Below are positions 1 to 5,800 of a DNA stretch of 7,039 nt, piece by piece. The notes beneath the pieces were generated by a model. It had not been told where the DNA came from, ran no database searches, and was given only the letters and a program-made list of their open reading frames with translations. The stretch is from NCBI GenBank assembly GCA_001801485.1, contig MGXV01000075.1, forward strand, positions 1 to 7,039. Reading direction: 5' to 3'. The first letter of the stretch is position 1; every line of letters starts with the position of its first letter. The position numbers and the translations under genes are program-made. Source of the stretch: Gammaproteobacteria bacterium RIFCSPHIGHO2_12_FULL_37_14. Lineage in GTDB: Bacteria > Pseudomonadota > Gammaproteobacteria > DSM-16500.

Positions 1-123
1 ACAAACTCGTTGTCCTGCACGAGCGAGACGAGATGCAGCAATGGATCCGCCATAGCCTGATCCAATAACAATAATAGGGTAATGACTTTGCAAATCATGA
101 TGAGGAGAGGATAGTGCTGGCAT
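1..123 (-). CDS. GMC-type FAD-dependent oxidoreductase, N-terminal fragment (cut by window edge)
   Basis: Translating the minus strand from the ATG whose complement lies at 121-123 gives 41 residues that run off the left edge without a stop. After about 15 polar residues comes a hydrophobic beta strand (PIIVI, residues 16-20) and then the dinucleotide-binding glycine motif GSGYGG at residues 21-26, followed by an alpha helix (SIAASRLARAG). This is the Rossmann ADP-binding fold that opens FAD enzymes; the GSGYGGS form is typical of GMC oxidoreductases of the cholesterol-oxidase-like branch. Such enzymes oxidise alcohol groups, often of sterols or other lipids, but the substrate cannot be told from this piece. 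The start is supported by AGGA (plus-strand TCCT at 131-134), seven bases upstream of the ATG. The gap to the upstream metallophosphoesterase gene is 39 bp, so cotranscription is likely. Family membership rests on one motif; another FAD oxidoreductase remains possible. Confidence 0.78.
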   Translation of the reverse strand, partial: MPALSSPHHDLQSHYPIIVIGSGYGGSIAASRLARAGQRVC

Positions 124-162
124 GTTTCAATCCTATAAATAGATTACATAATGATTCCAACT

Positions 163-1842
163 TTATTGCCTAATAATGATAGGGTTTTCAATCAGCTCAG
201 GATTGGTTGCTTTAGAATCATCTGGTAACATATTAGGTCCAGAGGCTTCTGAGTCACGTATTTTCCATTTACGAGCTACTCGGCGTATACCAACAGGATA
301 GATAGTCAATTCACCAGAGGAATCAATTTTTATTCTAATAAAATTTTTCCAGTCTTGGATTGCAAGAGATGAAAATGCTTCATTGCTATGACGACCAAAT
401 AGATTCAATGAAATGAATAAATAAACACCCATGATGTAGGATCCGATGATCCAACCACCTATAAAAATAAATGTACCTGATAATAGTAATTGCGATGTTG
501 AATCATATGAAAATCCATAATTATTACAAAGACGAATACTTGCCCATCCAATAAAAAACGCGGCGAGTAAATGAACGAAAGCATGCAACAATCCGGCTGT
601 AATACGATAAAGACGTGAATGAGTATCGGTAAAGGCAATAAAACCTGCTATCACTGCTACGATCCAAAACATGCCGATAGGTGTTTTTAATGCTTGATTG
701 AATACAGTGCTAAGAGCAATTTTCCAATCATTCAAACCAAACTGACTTAAATCCGTTTTTGCTGACCAAATGGTTAGCAGATAAAACAATCCTGTCAATA
801 TTCCAAAATAAGGATTAAGAAAAAGAAATCCGAAATTTTTCCAACACAATCTTTTAGAAGTAGTAGGATCAGGAAAACTTTTTTTAAGAATAAAATCTCC
901 AGATAAAGTCTTCACATCTTGACCATGAGTTGGATGAAGAAAAGCACCACCGCCACCAGCAGTGATTTTTTGAGTATTATTAGAATTTTCATGTCGTCGG
1001 TAATGATGTAAATCCCCAGAAAGAAATACGGAGATTTTCTTTTTGAATAAAACATTTTCCAGAAATGTGAGATTGTTTTCACTATATTCAGGATCAGCTT
1101 TGCCGTAAATTTTTGCATATATCCATTCTGGTTCAGCGCTGCAAAGAATGACTCTATCATCTGGTTGCATTTCAGCAGCAACTTTTTTAAAAAATTTAAT
1201 TTGCATATCATCGATATCTGAATCCAATTGAATATCCGTACCAATAATCCACCAATGATGTGGCAATTTTAAAGCGAAATAGCTGCGCTCTTGTTGTGTA
1301 CGCCAACCAGCAAACCAGCGTTTTGAACAAAATAATCGTGTGTAAGCAGCGAGGCTGTCATACCAATCATGATTACCTGGTATCACATACACATCAGGAT
1401 GAGGCGCAACTGTTTTGCCTAATGCTGTTGTATAAGGTGTGATAAGACGTTCTTTATATTCAGAGCGATTTGCTACGGGATAAACTGTATCCCCACCGAA
1501 AATTAAGATTAATCCACGTTGAGTGATGTGACTGTTTTTATTTGAATCTTGAAGCACTAAGGAAGGTTGAGCAATCTGATAGGCAATAGCATAGGTAGAA
1601 TTCCAACCATCTCCTAAATCTGCAACATAATCGATCCAAAATTCTTTTTCGGTTGCTACATTAGTATAATCTTGAATTTTAATATCGGGTGAACCTAATG
1701 CTTCGATTAAACGATAATCTGCATGTCGCCCAAAAATCAACGAGATAAAAACATTCATTGCTGTTCTGAAAAGTTGAATTGGATCATACCAAGCAACCAT
1801 TTTCAGTTGACGTGGTGGCTTAGTAAAATCATGAATAGACAT
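163..1842 (-). CDS. Membrane-anchored metallophosphoesterase (calcineurin-like)
   Basis: A 559-residue protein. The N-terminal half carries the ordered motif set of metallophosphoesterases: VADLGDGWNST at 73-83 (motif I, with D75 and D78), FGGD at 115-118, GNHDW at 156-160 and SGDLHHY at 275-281, then a glycine-rich TAGGGGAFLHPTH at 294-306. These residues would hold a two-metal centre hydrolysing phosphate ester bonds; the substrate is unknown. The motifs deviate from the textbook DxH and GHxH forms. The C-terminal half has hydrophobic stretches at about 337-360, 389-404, 413-434 and 451-480, so four membrane helices are likely, followed by a polar tail of about 75 residues. There is no clear signal peptide, so the catalytic domain is probably cytoplasmic (inference). 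The ATG at 1842 is the first good start; only a weak purine stretch (TTGAGAC on the minus strand) precedes it. A possible minus-strand -10 box (TATAAC) lies at 1874-1879, without a clear -35. It is first in a probable operon with the flavin oxidoreductase gene and is divergent from the small membrane-protein gene. Confidence 0.87.
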   Translation of the reverse strand: MSIHDFTKPPRQLKMVAWYDPIQLFRTAMNVFISLIFGRHADYRLIEALGSPDIKIQDYTNVATEKEFWIDYVADLGDGWNSTYAIAYQIAQPSLVLQDSNKNSHITQRGLILIFGGDTVYPVANRSEYKERLITPYTTALGKTVAPHPDVYVIPGNHDWYDSLAAYTRLFCSKRWFAGWRTQQERSYFALKLPHHWWIIGTDIQLDSDIDDMQIKFFKKVAAEMQPDDRVILCSAEPEWIYAKIYGKADPEYSENNLTFLENVLFKKKISVFLSGDLHHYRRHENSNNTQKITAGGGGAFLHPTHGQDVKTLSGDFILKKSFPDPTTSKRLCWKNFGFLFLNPYFGILTGLFYLLTIWSAKTDLSQFGLNDWKIALSTVFNQALKTPIGMFWIVAVIAGFIAFTDTHSRLYRITAGLLHAFVHLLAAFFIGWASIRLCNNYGFSYDSTSQLLLSGTFIFIGGWIIGSYIMGVYLFISLNLFGRHSNEAFSSLAIQDWKNFIRIKIDSSGELTIYPVGIRRVARKWKIRDSEASGPNMLPDDSKATNPELIENPIIIRQ

Positions 1843-1909
1843 ATCCGTGTCTCAAGGCTTTCAATTAAAATAAGTTATACCTTTTTTGGCGAAAATGTAG
1901 GAGAGTTTG

Positions 1910-1938
1910 TTGAAAAATTTTTATTAACAAATTATAAA
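1910..1938 (+). promoter_or_regulatory. Sigma-70-like promoter for the small membrane-protein gene
   Basis: TTGAAA at 1910-1915 and TATAAA at 1933-1938 are separated by exactly 17 bp, each matching five of six consensus bases. Transcription would start near 1945 and leave an untranslated leader of about 60 bases before the ATG at 2006. The surroundings are AT-rich, so some chance matches are expected, but the correct spacing and the position upstream of a strong ribosome binding site favour a real promoter. Confidence 0.5.
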
Positions 1939-1993
1939 TGATAGAATAATCAAAAATAATCATTCAAGATTAAACATATTAACTCATTTTGCT

Positions 1994-1999
1994 AGGAAG
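1994..1999 (+). promoter_or_regulatory. Ribosome binding site for the ATG at 2006
   Basis: AGGAAG lies six bases before the ATG at 2006, which is near-ideal Shine-Dalgarno sequence and spacing. It decides where translation of this locus starts: the later in-frame ATG at 2039 has no purine-rich sequence of its own. It therefore shows that the ancestral gene began at 2006, upstream of the TGA codon at 2033. Confidence 0.7.
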
Positions 2000-2005
2000 A
2001 ATAAT

Positions 2006-2035
2006 ATGAAATGGAAAGATTTTTTAAATCCGTGA
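2006..2035 (+). other. Nine-codon leader frame ending in TGA, in frame with the next gene
   Basis: From ATG 2006 the frame reads MKWKDFLNP and stops at TGA 2033-2035. The same frame resumes immediately: TCA, then ATG at 2039, then 170 more codons. This piece looks like the true N-terminus of the following protein, separated from it by one stop codon. One base change (for example CGA to TGA, or TGG to TGA) would explain it. Alternatives are a short leader peptide coupling translation to the downstream start, or stop-codon readthrough. TGA is not a common sense codon here: the three other genes contain no in-frame TGA and use TGG for tryptophan. Confidence 0.55.
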
Positions 2036-2038
2036 TCA

Positions 2039-2554
2039 ATGTTAACCCCTGGGATAGCCGGAAGTATAGTAATGGTAATTGCTAATACATTATGGCTTGA
2101 ATTCATGATACCTCAAAAGTGGACTGCATTGATTTTGAGTTTTTTATTAATCATACCTATTCTAATAAGATTTTCTGCGTCATATGTTGAAAATGCTATT
2201 TATTTTACTTTTAATGGATTAATTGTTTTTGCATTAGCAGTAAATTCTAATTTTGCTGGCAGAAAACTTCAGGAGATTGCTGCTTCTGATAATAAAACGA
2301 TAGCTATTCAACAACTTCCTCAGGTTTTTAATACGATGCTTGCTTCGACTGTTTCTACTAATCAAGATCTGCAAATCAAAAAAATGAATGGTATTCAACT
2401 TGCATCTAATTCAGATCAAAGCATTCTCATTCGAGTGAGTGAAAACAATCAGCAAGATTCTACACAGAAAGAAAATAAAAAATCAGAAGGGAAAGATAAA
2501 AAGAAGCGCTCAAAAGATAAAGACGACAGAGAATTTTTTGAAAGCTGGTTTTAA
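2039..2554 (+). CDS. Small membrane protein with lysine-rich tail; N-terminus split by a TGA codon
   Basis: A frame of 171 residues ending in TAA; I do not recognise its family. It begins with three hydrophobic segments at about 4-24, 29-47 and 54-72, predicted membrane helices joined by very short loops. A soluble part of about 100 residues follows, ending in a highly charged low-complexity tail (about 140-164, mostly K, E, D, R, S) and an aromatic end, FFESWF. The ATG at 2039 lacks a Shine-Dalgarno sequence. The better start is ATG 2006 with AGGAAG in front, but that reading crosses TGA at 2033-2035; reading through would give 182 codons including the stop. Since the long frame downstream is intact, either the mutation is recent or the protein is still made, most simply by ribosomes that stop at 2035 and restart at 2039. 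It is divergent from the metallophosphoesterase gene; no functional link can be shown. A pseudogene call is also defensible. Confidence 0.68.
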   Translation: MLTPGIAGSIVMVIANTLWLEFMIPQKWTALILSFLLIIPILIRFSASYVENAIYFTFNGLIVFALAVNSNFAGRKLQEIAASDNKTIAIQQLPQVFNTMLASTVSTNQDLQIKKMNGIQLASNSDQSILIRVSENNQQDSTQKENKKSEGKDKKKRSKDKDDREFFESWF

Positions 2555-2568
2555 CAAAAAACGCTCAG

Positions 2569-2616
2569 GACGCTCCTCAGGACGACAACCCTGAGGAGTT
2601 ATACGTCTATTTTTCT
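2569..2616 (+). terminator. Probable rho-independent terminator after the small membrane-protein gene
   Basis: CTCCTCAGG (2573-2581) and CCTGAGGAG (2590-2598) are perfect complements, a 9-bp GC-rich stem around an 8-base loop, starting 18 bases after the stop codon. The stem can be extended across a TTATA bulge by GACG (2569-2572) with CGTC (2604-2607), and then TATTTTTCTT follows as a broken T-rich tail. The nine-base sequence CTCAGGACG occurs twice (2564-2572 and 2576-2584), so the right arm could instead pair, less fully, with the first copy. The tail is not directly behind the 9-bp stem, so this could also be a dispersed palindromic repeat. Confidence 0.55.
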
Positions 2617-2722
2617 TGATTGTACCTCTGTTGCCATTTTAATTTAATATGTATTTTCATTTGTTTACCGCTAAGTCCTTGATTTACAAAATGCTCTATT
2701 TGGATGCATTTAATCAATTATG

Positions 2723-2746
2723 TACTACAGTTTATGTAGGGTAGTA
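2723..2746. promoter_or_regulatory. Dyad upstream of the large exoprotein gene, possible regulatory site
   Basis: TACTAC (2723-2728) and GTAGTA (2741-2746) are perfect inverted repeats with a 12-base spacer, ending 55 bases before the exoprotein start codon. A nested alternative pairs CTACA (2725-2729) with TGTAG (2735-2739) around a 5-base loop. It could be an operator or a hairpin in the transcript leader. In the rest of 2617-2801 I see no convincing promoter with both boxes well placed, and no other gene. Such short dyads also arise by chance in AT-rich DNA. Confidence 0.22.
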
Positions 2747-2801
2747 ATTTTAATAAGCTTTATTGTCTATATTGACTAAATAACAATCTAATGAGAGCGC
2801 G

Positions 2802-5800
2802 ATGTGTATAAAAAATAGCCTAATCCAGGCAAAAATAACTTTTGTAAAAAAGTTTTTCTCAACAATTGTTATTTATTTATTTTTAGGTTTGGCAGGGATC
2901 GCAGTTGCCAACCCAGAAGGTGGTCAAGTGGTAGGAGGATCAGCCACCATTGCTGTTGAAGGATCGACAACGACCATTCATCAAAGTAGCGACAAAGCGA
3001 TTATCGATTGGCGCACATTCAATATTCAACAAGGTGAAAAAACTCAATTCAACCAACCCTCTTCTTCATCGATTATTCTGAATCGCGTGATAGATAATTC
3101 GCAAGCCTCGCAAATTCACGGTCAACTCAATGCAAATGGAAACGTCATTATCGTCAATCAAGCCGGAATTGTTTTTGGACCCACCGCGCAAGTGGATGTA
3201 GGAGGATTAATAGCAACGACCGCCAATATTCATAATGAAGATTTCATGGCGGGAAAATTAATTTTTAGTCAGCTGCCCGAGAGTGGTGGTTCAGTGATTA
3301 ATAAAGGTAGGATCACCGCAGCCGAAGGTGGGTTAGTGGCATTAGTTGCACCCGGCGTGGTGAACTCTGGTGTGATAAAAGCACGGATGGGAAAAATAGC
3401 ATTAGCATCAGGCACAGCCTATACGGTGGATTTGTATGGTGATCAACTCATTAATTTTAGTGTCGGTGGGACGGTGACCCAAGCGGCTCGAGATGAAAAT
3501 GGCAATGTTATGAAAGATGCGGTCAAAAATACCGGAGAATTATTAGCCGATGGTGGTCGCATTGAGGTGAGTGCCAAAGTTGCCAAAGGTGTGGTGGATA
3601 ATGTGATAAATATGGAAGGAGTTGCACAAGCGCGCAGCGTATCTGTCAGTCAATCGGGTGTCATTAGTTTATTTGGTGGTAGCGAAGGCGTAGTAAAAGT
3701 AACCGGTAAAGTAGATGTTGCGGGCAGAAATACTGGTTATAAGGGTGGCAAGATAAAAGTGACGGGAGAAAAAGTTGGAGTAACGGATGCAGCGTTATTC
3801 GATGCTAGTGGTGATGTGGGTGGCGGTGAAATTTTATTAGGTGGTAATTTCCAGGGGAAAGGGCCGCTATATAATGCAAGTTATCTCTATTATGGTCCGG
3901 CTGCTATTGCTAACGCAGATGCGATGACGCAAGGCGATGGTGGTTCAGTCATTTTGTGGTCAGACTATGGTACTAAATTTTATGGTTTTGCATCAGCGAG
4001 AGGTGGTTTATTAGGTGGCAATGGTGGGTTAGTGGAAACATCCTCTGCTGAAAGTTTGTCATTTGCAGGTCGAGTAGATGTCACTTCACCTAAGGGATTA
4101 GCGGGATGGTTATTACTTGATCCACGAGATATTACGATTGTTGCTGGTACTTCATCAGCAGGAACCTGGCAAAGTGGTTCATTTTCCAGTGGCACGTTAG
4201 CATTTGATACGGATGCGAGTACGGATGGAACAGTAACGGTTGGTACCTTACAAGGATTAGGTAATATCAATATTACCTTACAAGCAAAACGTGACATTAT
4301 TATCGATACCGATGTGGCGGTGGATCTTTCCGCTTCATTAACGACGAGTAGCAATGTATTTAAATTACAGGCCGGTGATAATTCAACTGCGGGTGCCGGC
4401 GATATTACTTTTAATTCAGGTTCTAGTATTACAACAGGCGGCGGTTCTGTTTCAATTGTTGCAGGTGATACGACTCAAGCAATTGGTAGCGCCACACTGG
4501 GTGCCATCACAGTGACGGGCAGCGGAACAATAACCGTTGATGCACAACAAGGCATTACAGTGAATGGCGCCATTCTTTCAGCGAATGGAACAATTACCTT
4601 AAATGCTAACAAGAGTGGTAGTGGCGCAAATAATTTTGTTTTAAGCAGTGGTGCTTCCATTACGAGCACTGGCGTTGGCATTGATATTAATGTGAATGCT
4701 GCAGGTGGTGGAACGGGTGGTGTGCAATTAGCAGGTGATATTGATGCCGACGATAATTTAAGTATTGTGACGAATACGGGCGGTAATTCAACTGGTGGTT
4801 CGATTACCCGAACGGCAGGAACGATTGGCACAACTGGTACAGGTGATACAACAACATTAACAGTGCCAAGTAGTGGCAGCAGTAGTGTTGGTACGAGTGC
4901 CAATCCAATTGTTCATAACACCAATGGCGGTACCGTTACGATTACTGCCGGCACTGGCGGTGCTTATGTTTCTAATACCGGATCATTTATTCTCGGTTCG
5001 CCTACTTTAGGTACGGATGCAAATCTTATTCTTACATCAACTGATACCGTTACTTTACCATCAGCTGATTTATCGTTTGGTAATGGCGATTTTAGTGTCG
5101 TGCTTTCAGGCGGTAGTATCACTACTAAAGGTTCTTTAACTTTGACTGGTGGTGATCTCACCTTGACTTCATCAGGTGGATTGACGATTAGCCATCCTTT
5201 AGTGACGACGACGGGTAATATTACTCTAACGTCAGCAGGTGGTAATCTCACCCAAACCAATGCAGTAGGCGCAACGATTAATTCCACTAGTGGTAATTTA
5301 TCCGCAAGTGCAGCCAATACATTAGCCCTTAACGATGTTTTCGATGCAGGCTCGGGCTTGATTACCATAACTGGTAACTCCGATGGCAGTGGTACCTCAA
5401 GTACTGCAGCAGGCGCGAATAGTGATGTGACAACGACTAGTACTAGTGCGAGTGCCATTACTATTACAGCAAACACTAGCGCTGGTGGAACGGGCGCTCT
5501 TAATATTAGCCATTTAATAGATGCGCCTAATGGCGGTGTCATTGTAACTGCCAATGGTGGTGGTATTACGGTTTCAACATCATCAGGTATTACCGCAACC
5601 AAAGGTATTACTATGCAAGGAACAACTTATGCCATTAGTTCACCAGTCAATGGTGGTAGTACTTCATTTGTCATTATCAATGTACCGGATGCAACAACCA
5701 TTGGTCTCGCTAATGGAGCCGGTACGGCAAATTTATCGACGACGGAATTAAATCAAATAGTTGCTCAGGATGTGCGTATTGGTAGTACGGGTGCAGGTGC

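Noticed and set aside
912..1442. Open frames of 110 residues (minus) and 60 residues (plus) within the metallophosphoesterase gene
   Set aside because: They overlap conserved catalytic motifs of the real gene in other frames and show no independent translation signals.
1723..1941. Plus-strand 72-residue open frame spanning the start of the metallophosphoesterase gene
   Set aside because: Most of it is antisense to the enzyme's N-terminus and the rest covers the divergent promoter region; it has no plausible ribosome binding site or protein features.
2763..2792. TTGTCT and TCTAAT with an 18-bp spacer as promoter of the exoprotein gene
   Set aside because: Transcription would begin almost at the start codon, leaving no room for the ribosome binding site; the match is weak as well.
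2810..2845. Six-A runs in the first codons of the exoprotein gene as a phase-variation switch
   Set aside because: Six-base homopolymers are common in AT-rich DNA and too short to argue for slippage-driven switching.
5554..5751. Plus-strand 65-residue open frame inside the exoprotein gene
   Set aside because: It lies in another frame of the well-supported gene and has no ribosome binding site or recognisable features.
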